Assembly (NCBI GenBank): GCA_014706295.1
Contig: JACSVZ010000008.1
Coordinates: 22,547,659 to 22,611,658 of the forward strand
DNA length: 64,000 nt
Reading direction: 5' to 3'
Origin: Lycocorax pyrrhopterus obiensis
Lineage: Eukaryota > Chordata > Aves > Passeriformes > Paradisaeidae
The position numbers and the translations under genes were made by a program. The notes beneath the pieces are model-generated. The model was not told the origin of the DNA. It saw only the letters and a list, made by a program, of their open reading frames with translations, and did no database searches. Shown piece after piece: positions 13,048 to 25,600 of this stretch. How positions within the stretch are numbered: the first letter of the stretch is position 1; every line of letters starts with the position of its first letter.

Positions 13048-13107
13048 ATGCGAGACCCCCGCGGCCCGGGCAGCGCGCAGCGACCCCCGGCCGGGCCAGG
13101 CATGTGA
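13048..13107 (+). CDS. Upstream ORF in the LDB1 5' leader (19 codons)
   Basis: ATG at 13048 opens a 19-codon frame (MRDPRGPGSAQRPPAGPGM) whose TGA ends at 13107, only two bases before the LDB1 ATG at 13110. Its last codon is itself an ATG directly followed by the stop (ATGTGA). The very short distance would favour leaky scanning or backward reinitiation rather than ordinary reinitiation. It is a candidate translational control element; no claim is made for a functional peptide. Confidence 0.5.
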   Translation: MRDPRGPGSAQRPPAGPGM

Positions 13108-13109
13108 AG

Positions 13110-16100
13110 ATGTCAGTGGGCTGTGCATGCCCTGGTGAGTGGCGGGGCGCGGGGCGGGGGCTGCCCCTGGGGCTGGGGTCCCCGCGGCATCGGGGCTGGG
13201 TGGGGAGCTGGGGGCCGCTTACGGGGTGGGGGCCCCAGTGGTGTCGGTGTTGAGGTCTGACTGTGGGGCTGCGGTCCCATGGTGTTGGTGTTGGGGTTTG
13301 GCTGTGGGGCTGGGTCCCCTAAGAATGGGCGCTGGGGTCCGGCTGTGGGGCTGGGATCCCCACTGCATTGATGCTGCTGTCCTGCTTTGGGGCTGAGATC
13401 TCCAGCTACGGGACTGGGGTCTCCATGGCATTGGTGCTTGGTGTCTCTATGGCATTGGTGTTGGGGTCTCCATGGCATTGGTGCTTGGTGTCTCTGTGGT
13501 ATTAATGCTGGTGTCTCTATGGCGCTGGTGCTGGAGTCCAGCTGTGGGGCTGGGGTCTCCATGGTATTGGTCCCTGGGTCTGCATGGCATTGGTGCTGGG
13601 ATCTGGTTACGGGGCTGAGGTCTTCACGGTGTTGGTGCTGGGGTCTCCGTGGTATTGGTGCTGGTGTTTGGTTATGGGGCTGGGTTCCTGGAGCATGGCT
13701 GTTGGGAGCCAACTACAACATAGGGGACCTTTCAGTGTAGGTGCTGAGGTTTGGCCATGGTGCTGGTGCTGGGGACGAGCTATGGGAGTCAGCAAGGTGT
13801 GGGGACTGGAGTCCTAGTCACTATGGTGTGGCTATTGGGTCCAGCCACGGGGATGGGGTCCCTATGGTATGGGCTGTTGGAATCCAACTGAATGGCTGGA
13901 GTCCCTGGAGCATGGACGCTGGGGTCTGACTGTGAGGTTGGAACCCCATGGCGTGGGTGCTGGGGTCTGGTTGTGAGGCTAGGACTCCATGGCATGGTGC
14001 TGGGCTTCCTATGGCATGGATGCTGAGATATGTTGGACTAAGAGATCTGAGACCCAAGAGCACATGGATGCTGGTACCAGCCTGGAACTGGGACCCCACA
14101 GGCAGGGTGCTGCAGGGGCATTGGGCAGGCATGCAGGTGGCACTGTGAAGAGTGACCCTGAAGCACCCCAGGGGCTGGGGCAGTAGGTCTGTGGGATGCC
14201 ATAGCTCCCCATGTGGGTGTGAGGCACAGTGTCCCTGGAGAGGCTTGGTAATGCTGTTAGTGGACATGGTTGCTGCATGGCCCCCCACCATGGCCATTGT
14301 GGAGTGTCTGCTGGAGAGCTTCTTCCTCATTCTGGAGCCTGTGGGCTAGCAAGACCGCTGGGCTACATAGGAGGTGTGATGAGTTGGTGAGGTCTCAGCA
14401 CCTGGGAGGGTGCTGCCGCAGGTATACTCATCTGGATTCCTGGGCTTGGGGGCAAGTTTGGGGCAGCTGGCCTGGCCGTGTTGCCTGCTGCTGGGTGCAG
14501 AACATTGCTGTGCCAGGAACAAGGCAAGGCAGGGGTCTCAGAGGGCTGCTGGAACCTTGTCCAGCACCAGGTCCCCGTGGCGCTGGGCAGCAGATGGGGG
14601 AGCCAAGTTTGGGGGGCCCTGGGGAGGGGGTTCTGCCATTTCCCTGGGCATCTGGCACATGAGGTCCCTGTGGGGGGACAGCGGGGATGCTCCTCAGCCC
14701 AGCTCCTGTGGCAGCATCCCTGTGGTCCCGAGAGAGCCTCCTGCCAGGCCAGAACCCCCGTGCTGGGGGGCTGCTGGAGGCAGTGGGGCGCTGTGACAGC
14801 ACACGGTCCCTGTTCCTCCCCCGGAGCCGCCTTTGCCGAGGGGTTTGCAGCTGGATAACCGGGGTGGGGAAGGGGTGCTCCTGCGCGGCGGCCCCCCGCC
14901 CCTGCGCTGCCTGCGCCTCGCCGCCGTGTTTCTATGAAGGCAGGCGGCCCCTTCCCCCATCCTCCTCGTCCTCCTCCTCCTCCTCCTCCATCTCCCACTG
15001 GAAGCTGCCAGAGCGCTGCTTCCTCAAGCAGAAAGTCACGTGAACCTCCCTGCGAGCCAGGCCGAGCAACCACAGCACCCGCCCCGCAGGCACCCCGCAC
15101 CGGGGGCACGACACCCCTCCCGACACCGCCAGCCTTGGCGGGGGTCCCGCCTCGGCGGGGCGAAGGCCGAGTGGCGGCCAACGGTGGGGCCCCGCCACTG
15201 TTCCCCAGGAGCTGGCCCCATGCCACTGGGAATGTCATCGGCATGTTGGTGGGTGCAAAGAGGGGGGTCCTCCCTCGGTGCGGTGACGGGGAGCCGTGGG
15301 GTCACCCTTCACCTGGGAGTATGCCTGTGGATGGCTTCATGTGTTGTGTCCTCCCCACGCTGCCCCTGCCCGCTGCCCCAGGGCAGGGAGGACACGCGGG
15401 TGCCGTGCAATGTGCGTGTCCCCCCCGCCTCTTCCCCCGCTCCCCCGCCGGGGCTGGGTGGCACATCCAGAGCCTGCGCCCCCCTCCCCCTTCCCCTCCC
15501 CGGACTGTTTATCGGAATATAGAAAAAACAAGCTCTGCCGCTGGCCTCCCGCCAGCCAGAAACATTTAATGAGCCGCTCTGCCCAGGCTGCTCTTCAGGG
15601 CTGCATTAACTTGGAGGAGTTTCCTGCTTAGGAGCTGCTGCCGGGGGGGTTTTGGCTGCCCCCCTTCCAACTTGTGCCCTCCCAGAGGGATGATGTACTC
15701 CTTGCCGTCCCTGGGCGTGCATCCTGCCCTGCTGGAGCTCCTCTCGCACCCCTCCAGAGATGTTTCCCTGCTCCTTTCTTCCCCTCTGCAAGAGCTTTGG
15801 AGCAGAGAGGCTGCTCAGCTGGGAACCTGACGCATTCTTGTGCCCGAGGATGGTGGGGAGCTGCTGGGGCCAGTGGAGGGCTGAGGGGGGCTTTGCCCCC
15901 CACCTCAGATGTGGAGAGGTGAGCAGCAGAGTGGACTCAGAGTGGAGGTGGCAGAGGCTGGGGCAGCAGCTGCCCGGTGCTGGTGCCAGTGGTGCTGTGC
16001 CCAGGGCTGCTTGGAGCAGGGCCGGCAGACAGGTCTTGGCATCCAGACACCAGCGGGGCCCTGACCCCTGGGGGCACCTTTCATTCTCCCAGCATGCTCT

Positions 16101-19100
16101 GCACTTTCTTTCTTAATTATTTTTATTATTATCATTATTTTTCCCCCTGTAGTGATGGTGTCAGTGCAGAGGGGGAGGAGGGGAGCAAAGTGGAGTGGAG
16201 CTGTTCTTCCTCCCTGCAGGGCTGGCTCCAGCTTCATGGCAGGGAAGCAACTTTCCCAAGGTCAGCACCTTCCCTGGGACACCTTGCAGAGAACCAGCCT
16301 GTGCACCCCTCTGGCAGGAGGGAGAGCTTCCCAAGGCACATGCTTCGGGTCCCGGGATGGGCATGCTCGGCCAGGGCACGGCCCATTGCCGTATCCCTCC
16401 CTTCTGCCGAGCTGGCGCCGTGCATCCCCCACCGTCACGAGGCCGAGCTGTGCCACATGCCTTCTGCGACAGATGCGCTGGGAGAAGGATGGCGACGAGC
16501 AGGCTGAGTGCTGTGGCGGGGGGGCCAGGCAGCCCTGACCTGTGTGGGCTCTGGCTCCCAAACACCCCTGGGGGTGCTCGGCACCTTGGGGTGCCCCTGG
16601 GCCTGTTGGGGAGTGGGGGAGCAGTAGGGGTCCTGAGGCCTCATCATGCGCATCCATGTGCTTTAGTCCAGGCTTTTTTCATGTTACCAGTGATGTTTGG
16701 ATGAAACATTTTACTTGCCCTGTCCCCCTCAGCAGCAAAGTGCCCGGCCAGTAGATACCATGTGTGCTGTGTTGCCTGCCCACTTCTGGAACGCTCTGGC
16801 AAAGTCAGGATGGGTTTGTGGCTGTCTGGTGCTCAGCGAGGGTATTCCTCAGGGGTCCTGTTGTTGGTGTGAGGCACCATCACAGCGCTCCTTGGGGCCA
16901 GTGTGAGCTCACCCAGGATTTGCCTGGAGAATCCTGGATGGGTTAGTGCTGTACCAGTGCCAGCGGGTTCAGCACTGTGTATTTGCACTGGGCCCCAAGT
17001 TTATTCCAGGAATGTTGTAACCTGCTCAACACAAACTGCTGTGAAAGCTGCTCCCTGGGGAGTGAGGGGATGCCCCTGCAGGATGGGACCTCTGGGGCAG
17101 GGAGTTGCCCTTGCGACCCGGGAGGGCTTGTGGCCAGGAATGCATTGTCCAGGTGGCTGTATGCCCCCAGGCAGGGCAGGAGCCGAAGCAGCTCGAGTGT
17201 CCCCTGCCCACCCCTTTCGTGTCAGATCACTCCATTTCATGCCATCCTCTCCTCCCCCACTCTGCTCTGGGATTCTCCCGCCATATCCATGTTGCTACAA
17301 CGCACAAGACATGGGTCTGCATGGTGTGCCAGGAGCATGCTGGGACACTTGGGAGCATGGTGCCCATGCGCAACAACTGTCGGTGTGTCCTGGGGCACGA
17401 ACTGCGCTGTTGGTGAGCGGCCCCAGCTCTGTGCAGGGTGACACTGAGCCCTGGGGCTGCCGTTGTGCACGGTGTGGGTGCACCTCGGGGCCTGGGGAGC
17501 AGCGGGCGTGGGGACAGCTCCCGGGTGGTGGGGTGCAGGCAGGATGGGGCTGGGTGACCGTTATCAGCTGCCCGCAGGCTGCGGCTGTGGTTTCCTGCCG
17601 GTGCCGGGGGGAGGGTGCTGGGGAGCAGGCAGGGCTGCCAGGGGACTGCTGGGCCCCACCTGGAGTGGGGATAGTGGCGGCAGTCTGCCCCTCTCCCAGG
17701 ATCTCTGCCTGGCAGGGTTGGGGTGGCTGCAGTAAGGGTGATGCTGGCAGGGTTTTGGGAGGTTCACTGCGTGTGCTCCTGGGGGAGCAGGAGAGTGGGC
17801 TGTGCATCAGTGTTGGGTGTCCCTTTGGAGCAGGACTGCTGGTGGGGCTCAGGAGCCCCCAAAGCTCTCAGACCGGCCTCCCACTGCGGCTCACCCCCTT
17901 CTCTCCCGGGCAGGTCATGGATCGGGATGAACGTTAAACCCGGGGCGTAATCTCCCCTGTGGCAGGCGCTGGCCCCTGTCCAGCCCTGACCCGCCCTGCC
18001 CAGGGGGCGACCGATAACACCCTGTCCGCACCCCTCTGCTGCCACTTCCGTGAGGGGGCCCTGTGGGATGTAGCTCCTGCCCCCCTTTTGCAAGGTCTCT
18101 CGCTGCCCTGGCTTTGTGGAACCCACAGTCAGGTAGCAGAGGTTACCCTGCACCAAGGTGACGGTTCCTGTGCTCCAGGATGGCCCTGTGGTGAGAGGGT
18201 GGCAGACAGGGAGTGGGAGGGTCCCTGTTTTTTGCGGGAACAGCAGCTTCAGCCCCTCTATGACATACCAAGGGACAGGTGGTGTGTATGCAGCCAGGTT
18301 TCTGCAGCACAGCCCAGGTGGCTGGACACAGTGCTTGCAGCCCAAGCCAGGCTGGGATGTCGGTGGTGTTGGGATGCTGGACCGTTCCGCAGCAGCCAGT
18401 TGCGCCAGCCTCTGCTCTGCTACATGTGTCCTCCTCCAGCGAGGGTCTTGTGCACCCTGGGGGTCTCCCTTCCAGGGCAGGGGTGGCTCCTGCCTGCTGT
18501 GAGTAGCTGCAGGGCGGTGGGTGCCGGCTTTTGCCCACTCCAGCTCCTGCCTCCCCACTGGGAGCCCATGGCGGCTCGTGGCATCGCAGGCACGCAGCTC
18601 TGCTGGGCATGAGGCAGGTCCAGGCACCCCGACCTGCCTGCTCCAACTGGCCCGGGGTGAGCCCGGGGCAGCTGCGGGCAGGGGCAGGCAGGAGCATGGC
18701 AGCGGGAGCTCTCTCCCTGCCGGGGATGGCAGCGCAGAGCTGCTGGAGGAGCCTGATGAGGTGCAGCAGTGCATGGAGTTGGGAATGGGGGTGCTGCCTG
18801 GGCATGGGGAGTGCCAGGCTGCCAAAAGTCCTTGCGGAGGGGCATTTCCCTGCTGAGGCTGGGGAGATGTCGTTATGCTCCTCCCATCTTGGTGCCCCTG
18901 CCAAATCCTTTGGGCAGCCACGGCATGTCGAGTCGCCCTGCCTGCTGCCAGCGCGTGCGCAGCAGGAGGCTTGGACGGTGGCAGGGCTGCCCCCCAGAAC
19001 CCCAGGCTGCCCCCAAGTGGAGTAGATGGGGCTCTATGTCAATCCCTACAGGAACTGGACCTGGAACTGTGGGAGCTGCCGTCACCATCCCACCCTGGCT

Positions 19101-22100
19101 GTGTCCCTGCTTGGCCTAGCTGGTGGGGAGGAGACAGCCGCTAACAGGAAGGACACGCATGTTAGCAACGAAAACACGGCAGTGAGAGGAAGCAGAAGCA
19201 ATGCATTATTGATGGAGCTATTTGATGCTGCTATATTCGGAGAGCTGCTCCGGAGTGTTCGGCAGCACCATGTGGGGGGTGGCAGGGGGTGGGCTCAGCT
19301 GCTGGAGAGTTACCTGCTTCAAGTCAACCATATATAGCCATGGCCCTGTGACATGTCCCTTACCTTCTCCCAGGGGAGCTTCCAGCGTGGGAGAACACAG
19401 TGACATGTGGATACCAGGAGGGATGGCAGCGTTGGTGGGTGGGGGTTTGGTGGGTGGCAGCTCCTGGCTGTGTAAATCTCTTACGGATGCCAAGGGTCCT
19501 CTGTGGCTTGGGAGACAGAGTGGAGGGAATGGAGGGGGAACAGTGGGCCAGGGAGCAGGGTGCTCTCCTACCAGGGCTGAGTTCCTGGAGTTGCAGGGCT
19601 GGGTGTGGGTGTTGAGGATTCTGCTTTGGCTTCTCTTTGAAGCAGCAGTGCCTGTCCCTTGGAGGGTGGATGGTCTTCTTGGAGGACAGAGGGCAGGCTC
19701 AGGATGCTGGGGCTGTGCAGCCATGCTGCATGTCACCCCCTCCCTGCCGTGGGTTCCCAGGCCAGGAAAGGGGCTGTAAAACGAACCATTCTTGTAACAT
19801 GAGAGAATCCACCTGGAGGCTCTGGAGGAGCCTTAAAACCCTGCAGCTCTGGCAGGCTGGCCCCAGGCTTCTGCAGAGGAACTGGGGCTCACTGCTGTGG
19901 GTGGCCATGCTGGGGCTGAACTCTTGCAGGACGTGCATTGCGATACCTCAGGAACAGCATAGGAACACTGTGGGGCATTTCTCTGGTGCTGGTGCCACGG
20001 GGAAACCCCTTTCTAGCAGGACATGCCAAAGCTTGCTTGCAGACTGCACCTTCCTCTTGGAGCCTGTGGGCAGCCCAGTGGTGATGAGGCTGACCCTCCA
20101 TGCCAGAACAAGGCGTGATGTGAGGGTGGACACCCCATATGAACCTCATGCACTCTGGGGTTCTGCACCCCGCTGTAACCTTTCTCCACCTCCTCTTGTT
20201 TTGACGGGGGTGGGCACCAATGCATGCACTTGGTTGTTGCTTGTCTGCTGCTCACATACTCAGATTGATTTCTCTGTCCCGTGCAGGATGCTCAAGATGT
20301 GACCCTGTAACTTCCCACCCTGCCCTGACAGCTTTTCCCCAGCCCCTGGGCTTTATTTCTGCCTCTGGGTCTTCGGAAGTAGTTCTGCTTTTGAAGGGTT
20401 AATCCCAGGAGCCCCCAGGATCTGCTGCCTGCCTGGCATGACTCACCATGTAGTTTCCAGCCTCCCCCAAGCCTCCTCTGGAGAGATGGAGCTGTGGCTT
20501 CTCCAGCCAAAAAAGGGGGCCCCTCCTGCCCCAGAACTCCCTTTTGATCTGGTCACGCATAGCTTTAGGGGGGAAAGAAGCCCCTCCTTGAGAAACAGGG
20601 AAACAAAGCGTATTTCTGTTTGAAAGGTGGTAGGATGGTAGGATTCAGGGAGTTGACTGTTGTGTTCTGCAAAGGGGGGGCTCCAGGATGCATGCTGTGC
20701 TGCACTGCTGCGGGCTGCATCTGCGTGTGTACGATGGTGCCCAGGTCTGGCTACTATTTGGACAAGTCCATGAGGTTTGGAAGTGCCAGGCCAGTCTGTC
20801 TCCTGGTGCAGGCTGTGCTGTTTGCAGAGCCAGCAGATTTTTATTATTATTTTTTATGTAAGCGCGTGTCCGTGTCCCTGCTCTACGCCTGTGCTTGCCG
20901 GGGCCCCGGCCGGGTGTCAGTGTGAGCATGCCCTGCCTCCTACCCTGCTCGCCTGGGATCCCTCACGCACACTCTGCAGGCACACCAAGCCATGGCCACA
21001 GGGATCAGAGAGAACTGGTCATCCCCTGGCTACCGTGGTCCCCACCGAGCTCTTCCCATCCGTTTGCTGGGATGTATCCCTGTGCTCACTCCTGCTCCTG
21101 AGCTGCTGCCAGTTCTCTGGGCTGAGACCTGCACCGGGTGTTGGATCAGGGCTGGACTTTGGGGAGACCAGGCAGCCATGGGGCCCTTGCTAGGGGGAGA
21201 GCGGAGGCTATGATCTGGGGGATGCAGTGCCCTACCACAAAAACGGGGTAGCCCTCTGCTCCCCTTGCAGTGCGGGCACAAGCACATCGGGAGGAAGGGG
21301 CTCCCCCACACCGTCGCTGCCACACACGCTTCCCAGCTGCATCCCAGCCCTTCTGCTCTCCATCCAGCATCTATTTAATTATTAACTCGGCTATAACCAT
21401 AAACAGCTGGGGCTGCTGCAGCCACGTGGACCAGTCCAGCGCTGTCGTCAGAGCTGAGCAGGGACACGTGAGCAGTCCCGGAGGGCTGCTGAGCCCCGGG
21501 ATAAATTGCTCCAGGCATGTTTGCTGTGGATGCACAGGGCCTGGCCATGGGGCCTGGGGATTGATGGGGGCTGCTCTCTGATCCCCCTGGCCATGGCACT
21601 AGTGCCAGGAGTCTCTAGTACAGGGACAAAATTCCCTTTTTTTCACTATTTTGCAGTAGCAGCATGGTGCTGAGTGCTGGTGGGTGGTTGTGCCTTGTGC
21701 ATCTTTGAGCCTTGGAATGGTAATGGGGTGCAAGCAGACTGTGTTTGATGGCCTGTCTTGGCGAGGAGGGCTGTGCCATCCTATAGCTGTCACCAGCATT
21801 GCAACCAGCACTTTTTTTGGCCTAATAACAGTGGGGGTCAGCATGCTGCAGCCCCATCTCACCCACTGCCCCAAGATTTGGGCTGGCAGGAGGACAAGCA
21901 ATAAAGGGGCAGCATTCCGGAGCACTGGCAGCATCCCTATGCCCAGTTATCAAGGCATTGACAGCATGGGTACCTCCTGCTGCATGTGCATTTCACAGAG
22001 TAGGGTGTCACAGAGGTTTTTAGGTTTACAGTGAGTTTTTCTCTCTGTCAGTCTGGGGTTTACGAAGAGTTTTGCTATATTTAGCCAAGTGCCTGTGGAA

Positions 22101-22631
22101 GGTGATACTGCAGGGTAGCCTTCAAGGGGAAGGGGAAATCATGATGGTGTGATGTGGACCAGGATGGGGTTGGAGCCTCACTCAGCTGATGAGCATGGGG
22201 GACAGGAGTGAGAGGCTGCTGCCTGTCCCTCTTCAGTGCTGGTCCCAGACAGCAACATGGTTGGGGGAGCAGGGGGCTGCCCCCAGTCCTCAGGTGCAGG
22301 GCTTTGGGGATGCACAAGCACAGAGGGGAGGACACCCCCAAAACCTCATGGATGAGGTTTTGCACCCACCATGTCTGCTCTGTTGGCCGGGGGAGGGGGC
22401 AAGTGTGCTTGGCAGGACCCAACTGGTTGTACCTGCGTTACCCCAAGGCCTGGGGAGGGAATGAGGTGCGGGCCTGGCCCTGCAAGCAGGGGGATGTGGG
22501 AGGCTGTGCATGCCCCAGGCATGGGTGCACACCCAGCCGGGGCTGTGCCGTAAGGCGTTTGGGAGGGCGTGCAAGTGCATGCCAGCCCATCGGTGTGAAT
22601 ACCAGCCCACGTGTGTAGGGCGAGATGTACC

Positions 22632-22675
<44 letters not shown>

Positions 22676-25600
22676 TGTGTGTGCGTGTGTGTGCTGAGCC
22701 TCTGAGCCTGCTCTTACTGCCCGGAGCTGGGGGCTGTTCGGGCTTGGGGGGAACCCAGGCTGGGCTCTGAAGTCCCGGCTCATGTCCCTCCTGCCCATGG
22801 GCTTGCTGGCAGGGCTGGCAGCAGAGGTCTGTGCCAGTCTGACTTGCCAGGGCGGGAGCAGGAGCTGCAAGGGGCAGATGTGGGGCAGAAGGGGAATGGG
22901 AAAAATTGGATTTTTTTTATAACGGAAATTTTCATAATGGAAATTTTTGTAAAATCTCGTAACTGGAAGAGGTTGCAGTTTTATCCTGGGATGGCAATTG
23001 CTGCCTGGCACATTTTATTTTTCATCTCCCCTCCCAAACAAGCCAGTTGTATTTTTCTTTTCTCGTCTGAAACTGGGGGAAAGGGAAAGAAGTTTCAGAA
23101 AGAAAAGACTTCAGACACCCCGAAACCAAGCTAGGGAAATGGTCTATTTTTATTGAAACTTTCGCAGTAGGGAAAGAATCCTTGCCCCGACTGGTGCCGA
23201 GCTCCTCAGCGGGACGCGGCTCCCGCATCCCCATCCCGGGGAGTGCCTGTTCCGGCGCCGGGCGGGGGGGGGGACAGCTCTCCGGGGACCCCCTTTCGGG
23301 CGTCACCCCTGGCCCGTGGGGCCCCGGGCGGCGCGGGGCGGGGGAGCCGGTGCGGGGGGAGCGGGCCCCGCTGCCGCCGCCGCAGCCATTGTGGTCCCGG
23401 CCGCGGCGCAGACAAAGGAAGCGCCCCCGCCCCGCCCCGCGCCCCGCCCGCCCCGCCCCGCGGCGGCCCCGCGCCGCCCGCCCGCCGCCGCCGCGCCGCC
23501 GCCGGACCCCCGCCCGCCGCCGCGCCGTGAGTCACCCCGCCCCCCCGCGCCCCCTTCCCCCCCGCGGAAGTTTCCCGGTCCCCCCCACCCCGGTGGCGGC
23601 CCCGCTCGGGCGGCGGAGGTGAGGGCCGGGGTCCCGCCTGCGCCGCCCCCGCATCTGCGAAGTTGTGCGCGGCCGCACCGCGCCGCCGCTCCCCACCGGG
23701 CCCCCGTACGGCCCGGGGTGCCCGCGGCAGCCCCCTACCCGCTCTCTGCTCCCCCCCGCCCGGCTCTCCCTGTCCCCAGCTCTCCTCTCCCTCCTCGGCT
23801 CCCCTCTCCATCCTTACCCAGTTCTCCTGTCCCTCATCCCTCCCCAGCTGCTCTGTGCATCCTTGGCCCCTCAGCTCGTTCCCTCCCCACCAGCTCCCCT
23901 GTCTGTCCTCCCCCTCCCTGCCTGTGGTCCCCCCCCTCTCCCCTGGCTCCTCTTTCTATCGGCCAGGTATTGGCTTTTGGAGCGGCACCCCCAGCCTGGT
24001 GGGGTGCTGCCAGCAGCCCTCGTGCCCTGCTGTGCCCTGCTCCATCCCAGCCCGCAGCTCCCTTTGTTCTTCGGGTTCCTTCCCCTGCCGAAGCCCCTTG
24101 ACAGCTGCCCCACGCCCTCCCTGTCCCCCTGCGTGCGCTGTCACGGGGTCTGCGGGGTCAGTGCCTGGCTCTAGGGGCTGCTCACCCCCTGCACCTCACT
24201 GCTTGCTGCAACTTCATCCTTTGCTCGCAGCTCAAAGGGTCCCGCCAGCCTCCCACGGGTGCCTCAAAGGGAATAAAAGGTCCAAGGGGTGCAAACGCAT
24301 GAGGGCCATGCACCTTCTCTCAGAAGCTGCCTTGCCGGGTGTCCAGGCTCAGGGGGCCATGGGCACAAGGGGCTCATCCTCCCTGGCAGACAAAGCACCA
24401 GCTTGACCTGGGCCAGCCAGAACTGGGGACAAGGCTGAGGGTGAGCGCAGCATCCTCAGGAGTGGGGAAGACTAAGCAGCTCCAGTTTAGGAGTCAGCAC
24501 GCATGCCATGGCTGCAGAGAGGTGTCTTAGCTGGGAGGGTGTTTTCTTGGAGCCCTTTTGGCAGATCCTGCTGTAGTAGGCTGCCCTGATCTCGGGTGGC
24601 TGGCCTCCGGCAGTCCCTGCCAGCCCGCCCGCTCGGGATGGGTGATAAGCACCCCGAGGCAGCACTACTGGGGCTCCCTTGGCTTGGGCAGCCCCCAGTC
24701 CCATCTCTGCAGCCCTGGCTGGCAGAAGCCAGGCACCATGGCAGGAACCTGCTGAGCAACTGCCAGCCGTGGCCAAAGCCAGTGCCGCAGCAGGAGCCAA
24801 AACCAGAGGTGTCAGCCACTCCCAGGGTGAGGTGTGAGCAAAGGGTTCCAAGGCTGTGGGGTCTAACAGAGACTCACCTTCTGGGGGCACACAGTCCGCA
24901 CTTACGCCACATTGCAAACCCTCACCTGCTTTCTTCTCATTGGGAGGGTCTGAGCTTGCTTGAGTCTGGGCCAGGCAGGTGTGAGAACAAACACCCCTTC
25001 CCAGGGTCTTCCCAGTTGTTCTCCACATGCTTTCAATACGGTAGCACCTTGTCCGAGAAGTTTTGCAGTGACTCCTCTAGTACTGGTCAGGTATCAGCTC
25101 TTACTGCCTCTGTTGCAAGTACAGGTAAATATCAGTGTCCTTGTTCCTTCTTTAAAGCCTTAAGTTTTGGAGTGTTCTCATTGTGGGGGAATTGTGGTTT
25201 TCACTGAAGTATAACTGAATGTGGCCTTTCCACTCCTGATGCTGTAGAAATCCCAGGTTTGTGATCTAGGCACCCCTTAAAGGCTGAGAAGTGCTGAGCA
25301 GAATGACACATAAGTTGTGTTGCTTCAAAGAGGAAAACTTGTGATCCAAGGGGGACAGGCTGGTGCTGGAAGGTTTGGTGACAGAAAGGTTTTGCTGTCA
25401 TTTGGTGGGGACTTTTCCCCTCACCAGGAACAGGTCACAATCCATGTCAAATAGGAAAAGGGCAGTGAAAAGCCACAGAAGTTCACTTCAAGCAAAGGTG
25501 CCCGGGGCTGGGGACCTGGAACCTCTTTCAGCTTCTTTTCAGAGAGCAGTGATAGCTGGCGGCCCTGAGCTTGCCCAGCCCCTCAGGATGTGGGAGCAGA

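Larger units (their letters stand above)
12441..13109 (+). promoter_or_regulatory. LDB1 CpG-island promoter and 5' UTR
   Basis: Extremely CpG-rich, TATA-less sequence before the LDB1 start codon. It holds a run of 16 G (12453-12468), a run of 13 C (12652-12664), and alternating purine-pyrimidine tracts (12711-12728 and 12760-12790) able to adopt unusual DNA structures. The likely transcription start is in the 12,700-13,000 core, but it cannot be fixed from sequence alone. Confidence 0.65.

Noticed and set aside
13139..14349. Several open frames of 60-200 codons on both strands after LDB1 exon 1
   Set aside because: They follow the 41-bp tandem array, whose unit lacks stops in several frames. 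No homology and no splice context.
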